Source: Rhizobium sp. CC-YZS058
GTDB lineage: Bacteria > Pseudomonadota > Alphaproteobacteria > Rhizobiales > Rhizobiaceae
Length of the DNA: 64,000 bases
Assembly: GCF_034720595.1 (NCBI RefSeq)
Contig: NZ_JAYESJ010000001.1
Span: 374,501 to 438,500, forward strand
Direction: 5' to 3'
Shown: positions 54,251-63,570 of the stretch, one piece after another
Numbering within the stretch: position 1 is the first letter of the stretch
Layout of the letters: each line of letters opens with the position of its first letter
Made by a program: the position numbers and the translations under genes
The notes under the pieces: generated by a model
Database searches by the model: none
Seen by the model: the letters and a program-made list of their open reading frames with translations, nothing else
What the model was told of the DNA's origin: nothing

Positions 54251-54958
54251 TCAGCCGCGTTTGTAGCTCTTGAGGAACATCGAGACGGCGGATGAGACCA
54301 TGCGTTCCACCTCCGCCTGCTCCGGCGGCGTTGCCATGAAGCCGAAGATGCGGCGCTTGAAGAGACCCGGCATGCAGAGCTCGATGAACTGGCGGGCGGC
54401 AAGGTCGGGATCCTCGACCTCGAGCACGCCTTCGGCGACCTTCTTCTCCAGAAAGGCCTTCAGGATCGTATAGCCGTTTTCCGGTGAGCTCGAGAAGAAG
54501 CGCTGGCAGAGCGCCGGCATGCGCTCGCTGACCCCCAGCACCATCTTCATGCCGCGCACCGTCTGGTCCGAGCACATATGGGTGACGAAGGCGATGCCGA
54601 AATCGCGCAGCGCCTGCTCCACCGGCCCGTTGACATGCAGAACCGACTTCACCGTCGCAACGATGCGGGCCCGCTCCCGCTCGATCATGGCAATGAACAG
54701 ATCGTCCTTGCTGTCGAAATACACATAGATCGTGCCCTTCGAAACGCCGGCCTCGCGGGTGATGTCGTTCATGCTGGCCGCATCGAAGCCGCCGGCCATG
54801 AACACCCGCTTGGCGCCGTCGATGATCTGCTCGCGTTTGACCGGATCCTCGCCGGCCGCCTTCCGGCCGCCACCTGTGGCTCCGGAAAGCGCGCTTGCGG
54901 GGGCTGACGATGCGGCGGCTGCGGTCTTGGTACGGCCGGAGCGGGCAGGGGACGTCAT
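54251..54958 (-). CDS. TetR-family repressor of the adjacent efflux genes
   Basis: A 235-residue regulator. After a Ser/Ala-rich leader of about 38 residues, the TetR helix-turn-helix is clear: GAKRVFMAGGFDAASMNDITR, then AGVSKGTIYVYFDSKDDLF. The C-terminal ligand domain resembles TetR_C regulators of efflux pumps. The gene is divergent from the EmrA-type gene, and two copies of AACCG-N-TCGGTT lie in the space between, so repression of the pump and of itself is likely. The start at 54958 is the first ATG of the open protein after the divergent region; the longer frame overlaps the promoter. Confidence 0.9.
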   Translation of the reverse strand: MTSPARSGRTKTAAAASSAPASALSGATGGGRKAAGEDPVKREQIIDGAKRVFMAGGFDAASMNDITREAGVSKGTIYVYFDSKDDLFIAMIERERARIVATVKSVLHVNGPVEQALRDFGIAFVTHMCSDQTVRGMKMVLGVSERMPALCQRFFSSSPENGYTILKAFLEKKVAEGVLEVEDPDLAARQFIELCMPGLFKRRIFGFMATPPEQAEVERMVSSAVSMFLKSYKRG

Positions 54959-54997
54959 GGGATGCCGGACCTTTCTTAACGACGCGATTACATTTCG

Positions 54998-55009
54998 AAC
55001 CGCTCGGTT
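54998..55009. promoter_or_regulatory. TetR-type operator, site 1
   Basis: AACCGCTCGGTT is the core of a longer perfect dyad, TCGAACCG and CGGTTCGA around CT (54995-55012). It lies between the tetR start and the -35 element of the efflux promoter. Confidence 0.7.
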
Positions 55010-55019
55010 CGATTTCCCC

Positions 55020-55048
55020 TTGATATGGGCGAAGAAGGCGACTATGTC
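55020..55048 (+). promoter_or_regulatory. Probable promoter of the efflux operon
   Basis: A -35-like TTGATA at 55020-55025 and a -10-like TATGTC at 55043-55048 are separated by 17 bases. The two operator sites flank this pair: one ends 10 bases upstream and the other starts 11 bases downstream, near the expected transcription start. Confidence 0.5.
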
Positions 55049-55059
55049 AATTCGAACCG

Positions 55060-55071
55060 AACCGTTCGGTT
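55060..55071. promoter_or_regulatory. TetR-type operator, site 2
   Basis: AACCGTTCGGTT repeats site 1 with one base changed in the centre. It lies 62 bases from site 1 and 33 bases before the efflux gene start, at or just past the expected transcription start, where a bound repressor would block RNA polymerase. Confidence 0.7.
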
Positions 55072-55103
55072 TAATTTCAATTCTCCTGAAACAGGGTTCC
55101 GCC

Positions 55104-56345
55104 ATGGCAGGATCAAGCAGCAAGGCGGCGCGTGTGCGCCCGGTCGACGAACGCTTCGAGGCAGAGACTGCCGCAGCCGGCGAGCCGGCGGCGCAAGCAC
55201 GGCCCGAGGTCGCGCCAGTCGAAGCCCGACAGAGCGAGGCACCCGTCGCCACCCCCGCGCCGGCAACGGCGGAAGCCCCGGCGAAGCCGAAGCGCAAGCG
55301 CATCCTGCTGCCGATCATCGGTCTGGCGGTTCTCGGTGCGGCGGGCTGGTTCGGCTATGAGTGGTGGACCACCGGCCGCTTCATGATCTCCACCGATGAC
55401 GCCTATATCGAGGGCGACCTCACCTCGATCTCGCCCAAGGTCTCGGGCTATGTCGAGACGGTCAATGTCGTGGCCAATCAGACCGTCAAGGCGGGCGATC
55501 CGCTGGTGACCCTCGACAACGGCGATTATCGCATCGCGGCCGACCAGGCCGAAGCGCAGATCGCCACCGAGCGGCTGTCGCTCAAGCGCTTCGATGCCCA
55601 GATCACCGGCGCGCGGGCAAGCCTTGCCCAAGCCGAGGCGCAGAAGGGGGCGCTGACCGCCGCCGTGCGCGGCGCCGAGATCACCCAGAAGCGGGCCAGC
55701 ACGCTGCAGTCGAAGGAGGTCGGCACGGTCGCCTCTCTCGATCAGGCCAATGTCGCGCTTGACCAGGCCCGCGCCAACCTCCTCGCAGCCGATGCGACCA
55801 TCCAGGCGGCCTCCGCCAATATCTCCGTTCTCGAGGCCCAGCGCGCCGAGGCGGAAAGCACCATCCGTTCGCTGGAGCTTGCGCGCGACAAGGCCGAGCG
55901 CGACCTCTCCTTCACCGTGCTGAAGGCGCCCTATGATGGCGTCGTTGGCAATCTCGCCGTTCAGGCGGGCGATCTCGTTTCGGCCGGCCAGCGCCTGGCT
56001 GCGCTTGTTCCGGTCAACGCGCTCTATATCGACGCCAACTTCAAGGAAACCCAGATTGCCGGCCTCGTGCCTGGGTCCAAGGTCATGGTCCATGTCGACG
56101 CCTATGACGATCACCCGATCGAGGCGACCGTCCAGTCGATCGCGCCGGCCTCCGGCTCGGTCTTCTCTCTGCTGCCGCCGGAAAATGCGACGGGCAACTT
56201 TACCAAGGTCATCCAGCGCGTGCCGGTGCGCATCGCTCTGCCGAAGGAGGCGCTGAACAGCGGACGCCTGCGCGCGGGCCTGAGTGTCGTCGTCGATGTC
56301 GACACCCGCACGGCGCCTGCCGCAGCGCAGACGGCCGCCCGCTAA
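55104..56345 (+). CDS. EmrA/HlyD-type efflux adaptor protein
   Basis: A 413-residue membrane-fusion protein. A Glu/Ala/Pro-rich cytoplasmic leader of about 65 residues precedes one membrane helix (about 68-90). The lipoyl motif STDDAYIEGDLTSISPKVSG, the hairpin coiled coil (about 150-270), and TVLKAPYDGVVGNLAVQAGD followed by ALYIDANFKETQI are EmrA-like. It connects the EmrB-type MFS pump to an outer-membrane channel. The nearest candidate channel in the window is the NodT lipoprotein 15 kb away. It is derepressed, by inference, when the TetR protein binds a drug. Confidence 0.91.
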   Translation: MAGSSSKAARVRPVDERFEAETAAAGEPAAQARPEVAPVEARQSEAPVATPAPATAEAPAKPKRKRILLPIIGLAVLGAAGWFGYEWWTTGRFMISTDDAYIEGDLTSISPKVSGYVETVNVVANQTVKAGDPLVTLDNGDYRIAADQAEAQIATERLSLKRFDAQITGARASLAQAEAQKGALTAAVRGAEITQKRASTLQSKEVGTVASLDQANVALDQARANLLAADATIQAASANISVLEAQRAEAESTIRSLELARDKAERDLSFTVLKAPYDGVVGNLAVQAGDLVSAGQRLAALVPVNALYIDANFKETQIAGLVPGSKVMVHVDAYDDHPIEATVQSIAPASGSVFSLLPPENATGNFTKVIQRVPVRIALPKEALNSGRLRAGLSVVVDVDTRTAPAAAQTAAR

Positions 56346-56458
56346 GCCGCACCGGGCGTCGGAGAGCCGGCGCCCCCTTCGGCCCATCCTCATCCAAGCA
56401 ATCCGCAGGCCTTGAACCCCGGCAACCGGCCGGCAAGGCGACGCTTTGGGAGCAAGCC

Positions 56459-58066
56459 ATGGCCCAGACAGCAGCAGCAACGGCCGGCAGCATGGGGCGC
56501 GCCGGCGCGCCCGCGGCACCCGCGGAGACGATGGACCGCAAGCGGCTGATCGCCTTCTTCGCCATGGTGGTCGGCATGTTCATGTCGATCCTCGACATCC
56601 AGATCGTCTCGGCTTCGCTGGCCGAGATCCAGGCCGGCATCTCCGCCGGCTCCGACGAGATCGGCTGGGTGCAGACGTCCTATCTGATCGCCGAAGTCAT
56701 CATGATCCCGCTGTCGGGCACGCTGGCGCGCATCGTGTCGACGCGCGTGCTCTTCGCCGCCTCGGCCACCGGCTTCACGATTGCCAGTGCGCTCGCCGCC
56801 ACGGCCACCAGCATCGACCAGATGATCATCTATCGTGCGCTGCAGGGTTTCATCGGCGGCGGCATGATCCCGTCCGTCTTCGCGGCTGCCTTTACCATCT
56901 TCCCGCCGTCCAAGCGCACCATCGTCTCGCCGATCATCGGCCTCATCGCGACGCTCGCACCCACCATCGGCCCGACCGTCGGCGGCTATCTCAGCCATGC
57001 CTTCTCCTGGCACTGGCTGTTCCTGGTCAATATTCCGCCGGGCATCGTGGTGGCGATCGTGACCTGGAACTATATCGACTTCGACAAGCCGGAATTGTCG
57101 CTCATTCGCAAGTTCGACTGGTGGGGCCTGATCTCCATGGGCGTCTTCCTCGGCGCGCTCGAATATGTGCTGGAGGAAGGCAACACTAACGACTGGTTCA
57201 GCGACAGCCACATCGTGCTCGGCGCCGTGGCGAGCGTGGTGGCGGCGGTCGTGTTCTTCTACCGCGTCTTCACCGTGGATTTCCCCGTGGTGGATCTGCG
57301 CGCCTTCACCAACCGGAACTTCGCCTTCGGCTCGCTCTTCTCCTTCATCATGGGCATCGGCCTCTATGGGCTCACCTATCTCTACCCGCTCTATCTCGGG
57401 CAGATCCGTCATTACGATTCGCTGATGATCGGCGAGACCATGTTCGTCTCCGGCCTCGCCATGTTCGTCACCGCGCCCATCGCCGGTGTCCTGTCCGGCA
57501 AGCTCGATCCGCGGGTGATGATGGTCATGGGGTTCGCCTCCTTCTCGCTCGGCACCTGGATCATGAGCGGCATCACCACCGACTGGGATTTCTACGAGCT
57601 CCTGATCCCGCAGGTGCTGCGCGGCTTCGGGATGATGATGTGCATGGTGCCGATCAACAATGTCGCACTCGGCACGCTGTCGCCCGACCGGATCCGCGGC
57701 GCCTCCGGCGTCTTCAACCTGACCCGCAACCTCGGCGGCGCAGTCGGGCTCGCCGCCATCAACACCATCCTCACCCGGCGCGAGGACATGCATTATGCGC
57801 AGCTGTCCGAACATGTGACCTGGAGCAATCCGGAAGCGCTCGACATGCTGAGAAACATTGCCGGCAACTACACGGCCCATGGCATGGATGGCTCGACCAT
57901 CGCGCTCCAGCGGGTGGCGGGCATCGTCCAGCAGCAGGCGACGATCCTCTCCTTCGCCGACGTCTTCCTCATCCTCACCGCCCTCTTCACGGCCCTCATC
58001 CTCTGCGTCTCCCTGATCAAACGCCCGCAAATGCAGGCCCGCGGAGGCGGAGGCGGCGGGCATTGA
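56459..58066 (+). CDS. EmrB-type MFS drug efflux transporter (DHA2 family)
   Basis: A 535-residue proton-driven exporter with 14 membrane helices. The DHA2 signature is present in helix 1 (GMFMSILDIQIVSASLAEI), and the antiporter motif C appears as ALAPTIGPTVGGYLS-like IATLAPTIGPTVGGYL. It lies 113 bases downstream of the adaptor gene and would form a tripartite pump with it. The C-terminal Gly-rich tail is short. The substrate is unknown; EmrAB-type pumps often export hydrophobic compounds, uncouplers and plant phenolics. Confidence 0.92.
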   Translation: MAQTAAATAGSMGRAGAPAAPAETMDRKRLIAFFAMVVGMFMSILDIQIVSASLAEIQAGISAGSDEIGWVQTSYLIAEVIMIPLSGTLARIVSTRVLFAASATGFTIASALAATATSIDQMIIYRALQGFIGGGMIPSVFAAAFTIFPPSKRTIVSPIIGLIATLAPTIGPTVGGYLSHAFSWHWLFLVNIPPGIVVAIVTWNYIDFDKPELSLIRKFDWWGLISMGVFLGALEYVLEEGNTNDWFSDSHIVLGAVASVVAAVVFFYRVFTVDFPVVDLRAFTNRNFAFGSLFSFIMGIGLYGLTYLYPLYLGQIRHYDSLMIGETMFVSGLAMFVTAPIAGVLSGKLDPRVMMVMGFASFSLGTWIMSGITTDWDFYELLIPQVLRGFGMMMCMVPINNVALGTLSPDRIRGASGVFNLTRNLGGAVGLAAINTILTRREDMHYAQLSEHVTWSNPEALDMLRNIAGNYTAHGMDGSTIALQRVAGIVQQQATILSFADVFLILTALFTALILCVSLIKRPQMQARGGGGGGH

Positions 58067-58120
58067 GGCAGCGGCGGCCGCGTTGGATATGAGCGGAGGC
58101 TCCTGCCTTGTAAAACGCTG

Positions 58121-58133
58121 CGTATGATATACG
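58121..58133. promoter_or_regulatory. Palindrome upstream of the Fic gene
   Basis: CGTAT-GAT-ATACG is a perfect 5-base inverted repeat 44 bases before the Fic start. The Fic protein has its own C-terminal DNA-binding domain, so this is a candidate autoregulatory operator. There is no direct evidence of binding. Confidence 0.35.
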
Positions 58134-58177
58134 AGGTTGATCCGCGTCTTATCTCTGCCAGCGTTGGATAACTCGAC

Positions 58178-59335
58178 ATGAACTTGCGGCTGAAAGCGAG
58201 TGGACGAGCCGGCCACTACGTTACCCAACCGACAGGATACAAGGCCTTCATCCCGAACGGCCTTCCACCGCATGCGCCCGATCTGCAGATCGATGCCGAC
58301 ATGCAGGCGCTGCTGTCCGACGCGGATCGGGCACTCGGCCGCTTGGACGGATCGATCCAGACGCTACCCAATCCTGACCTGTTTGTGTTGATGTATGTCA
58401 GGAAAGAAGCTGTTCTCTCCAGCCAGATCGAGGGAACGCAATCCTCTCTTGCAGACATTCTGAAAGCCGAAGCTCATCTCTTTGAGCCGAACCGGCCAAA
58501 TGATGTTCGCGAGGTGATTAACTACATCCGCGCGATGCATCACGGGCTTGCGAGACTTGCCGACCTTCCAGTTTGCACGCGACTCATTACAGAATTGCAT
58601 GCTGAACTGATGCGGGAGGTTCGTGGACAAGAGCGCAATCCGGGCGAAGTCCGGCGGTCTCAAAACTGGATCGGGCACGGTGGTTGTAACTTGAGCGATG
58701 CGAGCTTCGTTCCCCCGCCTCCGCATGAAGTCCCGTCGGCACTCTCAGACCTCGAAAAGTTTGTTCTCTCGGAGAGCCCTCTTCCCGATCTGATCAAGAT
58801 TGGCTTGATTCACGTGCAGTTCGAGACAATCCATCCTTTTCTAGACGGAAACGGGCGGGTCGGTCGCTTGCTGATCACCCTGCTGCTCTGTGCAAGGGGA
58901 ATTCTCAGTCAACCTGTCTTGTATATCTCCCATTACTTCAAGCGGCATCGTGCCGCTTACTATGAGCACCTACAGGCAGTCAGAGACGATGGGTCGTGGG
59001 AGGCATGGCTGAAGTTCTTTCTCCGTGGTGTCGCAGAGGTGAGCGGAGAAGCAACCCTTACGTCGCGTCAGATCGTCTCCCTCAGAAAGCGACACCGGCA
59101 GGTCATCGTTGAGCGACTTGGACGCTCTGCAGGCAACGGCCTCCTTCTTCTCGAACATCTGTTCAGCCACCCTGTCGTCAGCGTGAATGATGTTGCCCGC
59201 CGACTGAACGTGACGCATGCCGGTGCTAATCAGATCGTCGGACGGATGGAACAGATCGGAATCCTCACGGAAATGACCGGCCGCACCCGAAACCGAGCAT
59301 TTCGCTACGGAGATTACATCGACCTCTTCCAGTAG
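58178..59335 (+). CDS. Fic-domain AMP-transferase with C-terminal winged helix
   Basis: A 385-residue protein. The Fic active-site motif HPFLDGNGRVGR is complete (residues 219-230). An N-terminal inhibitory helix with SSQIEG (residues 81-86, key Glu85) marks it as a self-inhibited class II Fic protein, so no separate antitoxin is needed. Residues 300-385 contain a winged helix (VSVNDVARRLNVTHAGANQIV). It would transfer AMP from ATP to a protein hydroxyl. Two sampled 60-base lines are 52-55% GC against 60% in a sampled line of emrB next door, which suggests horizontal acquisition. It is a single-gene unit. Confidence 0.92.
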   Translation: MNLRLKASGRAGHYVTQPTGYKAFIPNGLPPHAPDLQIDADMQALLSDADRALGRLDGSIQTLPNPDLFVLMYVRKEAVLSSQIEGTQSSLADILKAEAHLFEPNRPNDVREVINYIRAMHHGLARLADLPVCTRLITELHAELMREVRGQERNPGEVRRSQNWIGHGGCNLSDASFVPPPPHEVPSALSDLEKFVLSESPLPDLIKIGLIHVQFETIHPFLDGNGRVGRLLITLLLCARGILSQPVLYISHYFKRHRAAYYEHLQAVRDDGSWEAWLKFFLRGVAEVSGEATLTSRQIVSLRKRHRQVIVERLGRSAGNGLLLLEHLFSHPVVSVNDVARRLNVTHAGANQIVGRMEQIGILTEMTGRTRNRAFRYGDYIDLFQ

Positions 59336-59375
59336 AGCAGGCCTTCAAGATCAGCTGCAGAGAGGCCTCGAAAAA

Positions 59376-59399
59376 TTTCTGATTTACGTACATCAGAAA
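59376..59399. promoter_or_regulatory. LacI-type operator before the xylose regulator gene
   Basis: A 24-base near-perfect palindrome: outer arms TTTCTGAT and ATCAGAAA match exactly, and the centre contains TACGTA. Eleven of twelve base pairs are symmetrical. It ends 30 bases before the regulator start, just ahead of the ribosome binding site, so it probably autoregulates the regulator-xylB-xylA transcript. Confidence 0.65.
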
Positions 59400-59429
59400 A
59401 TCCTCTAAGCCTTCTGGCCGGAGGAGAGC

Positions 59430-60497
59430 ATGCGGCCAACGGTTCATGACATTGCGGCGGCGGCGGGGGTGAGCCTGGCGACGGTGGACCGGGTCTTGAA
59501 CCGGCGGCCGGGCGTCAAGGCGGCCACGCGCGCCCGCGTCGAAGCCGCGATCAGCGATATCGGCTATGAGCGCGACATGGCGGCCGCCAACCTTGCCAAG
59601 GGCCGCGTCTATTCCTTTCTCTTCATTTTGCCGTCTGGCGACAATTCCTTCATGCGCGGGCTCGAGGCGCGGGTACGGGAAGCCATGCAGCGCGCGGCGG
59701 TCGATCGCGTGGCGATCTCGCTTGTCACCGTTCCTCCTTTCGATCCTGCGGCGCTCGCCGAAGCGCTCGATGCCGCGGAGCAGGCGCGGCCGGCGGGCGT
59801 GGCGGTCGTCGCCGTCGATGCGCCCGAAGTCGAGGCGGCGGCGCTGCGCCTGAAGGATGCCGGCGTTCCTCTGGTCACGCTGGTCTCTGACCTTCCCGCC
59901 CATTGCCGCAGCCATTTTGCGGGCATCGACAATATCGCGGCCGGGCGCACGGCGGGTGGGCTCATGCGTCGGTTCATCGGTCCCGGCAGGGGACGCGTCG
60001 CCGTGCTGGCAGGCTCCATGCGCGTGATCGACCATCGCGAGCGGCTGGAAGGATTCCGCGCGGCGATGGGTGAGGCGGGCCACGAGATCCTGCCGGTTCT
60101 GGAAGCCCAGGACGATCCGGCCGAGGCCGAACGGCTGGTCGGGGCGCTGCTGTCGCAGTCGCGGGAGATTTCCGGCATCTACAGCCTGGGCGCCGGCAAC
60201 CGCGGCCTCATCGCTGCCTTGCGCGGGCAGCCCTCGTTCCGCCCGCGCGCGGTTATCGCCCATGAACTGACGGCCCATACGCGCTTGGCGCTCGAAGCGG
60301 GCTTGATCGATGCCGTGCTGAACCAGGATGCGGGACACGAGGTGCGCAGCGCGATCCGCGTCCTCAAGGCGCGGGCGGACGGCGTCGCAGTCATCGAGGC
60401 GCAGGAGCGGATCCGCATCGACATTTTCTTGAAGGACAATCTGCCCTTCGCCGAAGGCGAGGCAGAGGCGCCGGCGCGATCGCCGGACGCGGCATAG
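59430..60497 (+). CDS. LacI-family transcriptional regulator (probable xylose regulator)
   Basis: A 355-residue regulator. The N-terminal helix-turn-helix TVHDIAAAAGVSLATVDRVLNRRPGV is followed by a periplasmic-binding-like sugar domain (from about residue 60 to 330) of the type that senses a pentose or a related sugar. GGAGGAGAG precedes the ATG. It is 12 bases upstream of xylB in the same direction, so it is likely the repressor of the xyl operon. The effector is inferred from context, not from the sequence. Confidence 0.88.
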   Translation: MRPTVHDIAAAAGVSLATVDRVLNRRPGVKAATRARVEAAISDIGYERDMAAANLAKGRVYSFLFILPSGDNSFMRGLEARVREAMQRAAVDRVAISLVTVPPFDPAALAEALDAAEQARPAGVAVVAVDAPEVEAAALRLKDAGVPLVTLVSDLPAHCRSHFAGIDNIAAGRTAGGLMRRFIGPGRGRVAVLAGSMRVIDHRERLEGFRAAMGEAGHEILPVLEAQDDPAEAERLVGALLSQSREISGIYSLGAGNRGLIAALRGQPSFRPRAVIAHELTAHTRLALEAGLIDAVLNQDAGHEVRSAIRVLKARADGVAVIEAQERIRIDIFLKDNLPFAEGEAEAPARSPDAA

Positions 60498-60509
60498 GAG
60501 ACGGCAGGC

Positions 60510-61967
60510 ATGTATCTCGGCATCGATCTTGGAACTTCGGGCGTCAAGGCGCTCCTGATGGACGACGACCAGCGGATCGTCGGGTCCGGCTCAGGCGCGC
60601 TTGAGGTCTCGCGCCCCCATGCCGGCTGGTCGGAGCAGGACCCGGCCGACTGGATCGCGGCGACGAAGGAGGCCATTGCGGCGCTCAAGGCCGCCCACCC
60701 GGCCGAGCTTGCCGCCGTGCGCGGCATCGGCCTCTCCGGCCAGATGCATGGTGCCACGCTGCTCGACGACGCCGATGCCGTGCTGAGGCCCTGCATCCTG
60801 TGGAATGACACGCGCTCCTTTGCGGAGGCGGCGGCCCTCGACGCCGATCCGCGCTTCCGGGCGCTGACCGGCAATATTGTTTTTCCGGGCTTCACCGCGC
60901 CCAAGCTCGCCTGGGTCGCCCGGCACGAGCCGGAAATCTTCGCCAAGGTTCGCTGGGTGCTGCTGCCCAAGGATTATCTGCGCCTCTGGCTGACCGGCGA
61001 GCATATGTCGGAAATGTCGGATTCGGCCGGAACCTCCTGGCTCGATACCGGCAAGCGCGCCTGGTCTTCCGATCTTCTCGCCGCGACGGACCTCGAGGAG
61101 CGGCAGATGCCGCAGCTGGTCGAAGGCACGGAGGCGGCCGGCCGGCTGAAGGCCGCGCTTGCGGCCGAATGGGGCATGGGCGAGGGCGTGGTCGTGGCCG
61201 GTGGCGCCGGCGACAATGCGGCCTCCGCCTGCGGCATGGGCACGATCGGCGAAGGCCATGCCTTCGTCTCGCTCGGCACCTCGGGCGTGCTCTTCGCCGC
61301 CAATGCCCGCTACCTGCCCAATCCGGAGAGTGCGGTCCATGCCTTCTGCCACGCCTTGCCGAACACCTGGCATCAGATGGGCGTCATCCTGTCGGCAACC
61401 GACGCGCTGAACTGGCATGCGGGTGTGACCGGCCGTAGCGCCGCGGAACTGACCGCCGAGCTCGGCGAGGGGCTGAAGGCGCCGACCGGCGTCACCTTCC
61501 TGCCCTATCTCTCCGGCGAGCGCACGCCGCACAATGATGCCGCGATCCGCGCCGTCTTTGCCGGCCTCGGCCACGAGAGCAGCCGCGTCGTCCTGACCCA
61601 GGCCGTGCTGGAAGGCGTCAGCTTTGCGATCCGCGACAGTCTGGAAGCGCTGAAAAGTGCCGGCACCGAACTGAAGCGGGTCACAGCCATCGGCGGCGGC
61701 TCGCGGTCGCGGACCTGGCTGTCCTCGATCGCCACCGCGCTCGATATTCCGGTCGATCTCCCCGCCGATGGCGATTTCGGCGCAGCCTTCGGGGCCGCGC
61801 GTCTGGGCCTTGTCGCGGCGACGGGGGCCGACCCGCTGTCCGTCTTCACCGCACCGCGCACGGCCGCCACCATCGATCCCGAACAGGCGCTGACCGGCGC
61901 CTATGAGGAAGCCTACCAGCGCTACCGCCGGCTCTATCCGGCCGTCCGCACGGCCATGGCCGGCTGA
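60510..61967 (+). CDS. xylB: Xylulokinase
   Basis: A 485-residue FGGY-family kinase that phosphorylates D-xylulose to xylulose 5-phosphate. The N-terminal phosphate loop [18 protein letters not shown], the sugar site motif [16 protein letters not shown] (with WNDTRS following) and the C-terminal FGGY region with [18 protein letters not shown] are clear. It is 12 bases after the regulator and 44 before xylA, in one operon. Confidence 0.95.
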   Translation: MYLGIDLGTSGVKALLMDDDQRIVGSGSGALEVSRPHAGWSEQDPADWIAATKEAIAALKAAHPAELAAVRGIGLSGQMHGATLLDDADAVLRPCILWNDTRSFAEAAALDADPRFRALTGNIVFPGFTAPKLAWVARHEPEIFAKVRWVLLPKDYLRLWLTGEHMSEMSDSAGTSWLDTGKRAWSSDLLAATDLEERQMPQLVEGTEAAGRLKAALAAEWGMGEGVVVAGGAGDNAASACGMGTIGEGHAFVSLGTSGVLFAANARYLPNPESAVHAFCHALPNTWHQMGVILSATDALNWHAGVTGRSAAELTAELGEGLKAPTGVTFLPYLSGERTPHNDAAIRAVFAGLGHESSRVVLTQAVLEGVSFAIRDSLEALKSAGTELKRVTAIGGGSRSRTWLSSIATALDIPVDLPADGDFGAAFGAARLGLVAATGADPLSVFTAPRTAATIDPEQALTGAYEEAYQRYRRLYPAVRTAMAG

Positions 61968-62011
61968 CCCATCATCCAACGACAACACACAACACACAGA
62001 GGAAACCACTC

Positions 62012-63319
62012 ATGAGCACCGGCTTTTTCGGCGACATCCAGAAGATCGGCTATGAAGGGCCGGACAGCACCAATCCGCTGGCCTTCCGCCATTACAATCC
62101 CGACGAGGTGGTGATGGGCAAGCGGATGGAAGACCATCTGCGCTTTGCCGTCGCCTATTGGCATACCTTCGTCTGGCCGGGCGGCGACCCCTTTGGCGGC
62201 CAGACCTTCGAGCGTCCCTGGTTCAAGGATACGATGGAGGCCGCGAAGATGAAGGCCGATGTGGCCTTCGAATTCTTCTCCCTGCTTGGCGCGCCCTATT
62301 ATTGCTTCCACGATGCCGACGTGCGGCCGGAAGGCGCCAGCTTCAAGGAAAACACCCGGAACCTGAACGAGATCGTCGATTATTTCGCCGGCAAGCAGGC
62401 GGAAACCGGCGTCAAGCTGCTCTGGGGCACGGCGAACCTCTTCTCGCACCGCCGCTACATGTCGGGTGCCGCCACCAATCCCGATCCGGATGTCTTCGCC
62501 TTTGCGGCGGCGACCGTGAAGACCTGCATGGATGCGACGCTTAAGCTCGGCGGTGAGAACTATGTGCTCTGGGGCGGGCGCGAGGGCTACGAAACGCTGC
62601 TCAACACCAATTTGAAGCAGGAGCTCGACCAGCTCGGCCGCTTCGTCAACATGGTGGTCGAGTACAAGCACAAGATCGGCTTCAAGGGCGCGATCCTGAT
62701 CGAGCCCAAGCCGCAGGAGCCGACCAAGCATCAGTACGATTATGACGTCGCCACGGTCTATGGCTTCCTCAAGTCCTACGGGCTGGAAAACGAGGTCAAG
62801 GTCAACATCGAGCAGGGCCATGCGATCCTTGCCGGCCATTCCTTCGAGCACGAGCTGGCGCTCGCCAATGCGCTCGGCATCTTCGGCTCGATCGACATGA
62901 ACCGCAACGACTACCAGTCGGGCTGGGATACGGACCAGTTCCCCAACAATGTTCCGGAAATGGCGCTCGCCTATTACCAGGTCCTGGCAGGCGGCGGCTT
63001 CACCACCGGCGGCACCAACTTCGATGCCAAGCTGCGCCGCCAGTCGCTCGACCCGCAGGATCTGCTGATCGGCCATATCGGCGGCATGGATTGCTGCGCC
63101 CGCGGCCTGAAGGCCGCCGCCCGGATGATCGAGGACAAGGCGCTCTCCGGCCCGCTCGACGAGCGCTATGCCGGCTGGAAGAGTGCGGAAGGCCAGAAGC
63201 GCCTGACGGCGATGTCGCTGGAAGAGCTTGCCGCCCATGTCGAGGCGACCGATCTCAACCCGCAGCCGAAGTCGGGCCGCCAGGAGCTGCTCGAAAACAT
63301 CGTCAACCGCTACGTCTGA
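62012..63319 (+). CDS. xylA: Xylose isomerase
   Basis: A 435-residue TIM-barrel enzyme that converts D-xylose to D-xylulose. The catalytic His in [13 protein letters not shown], and the metal ligands in [34 protein letters not shown] and [11 protein letters not shown] are all present. Compared with E. coli XylA some surrounding residues differ (IEQGH for IEANH, MNRND for ANRGD, GGMDCC for GAMDTM), but every ligand is kept. GAGGAAA precedes the ATG. Two hairpins follow the stop. Confidence 0.96.
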   Translation: MSTGFFGDIQKIGYEGPDSTNPLAFRHYNPDEVVMGKRMEDHLRFAVAYWHTFVWPGGDPFGGQTFERPWFKDTMEAAKMKADVAFEFFSLLGAPYYCFHDADVRPEGASFKENTRNLNEIVDYFAGKQAETGVKLLWGTANLFSHRRYMSGAATNPDPDVFAFAAATVKTCMDATLKLGGENYVLWGGREGYETLLNTNLKQELDQLGRFVNMVVEYKHKIGFKGAILIEPKPQEPTKHQYDYDVATVYGFLKSYGLENEVKVNIEQGHAILAGHSFEHELALANALGIFGSIDMNRNDYQSGWDTDQFPNNVPEMALAYYQVLAGGGFTTGGTNFDAKLRRQSLDPQDLLIGHIGGMDCCARGLKAAARMIEDKALSGPLDERYAGWKSAEGQKRLTAMSLEELAAHVEATDLNPQPKSGRQELLENIVNRYV

Positions 63320-63334
63320 TCGGCCAGCCTTCTC

Positions 63335-63379
63335 CCAAGGGGGCGCGGAGCGCCGCGTCCCCTTGGTCAGTTTCTGACC
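63335..63379 (+). terminator. Hairpins after xylA
   Basis: A long stem, CCAAGGGG with an inner CGCGG paired to CCGCG and CCCCTTGG (63335-63366), is followed by a second short hairpin, GGTCAG-TTT-CTGACC (63365-63379). There is no T-run, so it probably stabilises the 3' end or works with Rho. Confidence 0.55.
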
Positions 63380-63570
63380 GTTCCTCCCCGCGCGGCATCG
63401 AGGCATATCGCTAATTCTGCTAGTTGCGCAGCTTCGACAACCGCAAACTGAGTTCGTTGAGAGTTTCATTTAATATTCATTAGGGCCGCTCCGGCATTGC
63501 TGAGGGCGTGGCGGCACGGATCGGCATGGGGGCATGCACGGCTGGGTTGCCGTCCGGTCAGGAGCCCGAA

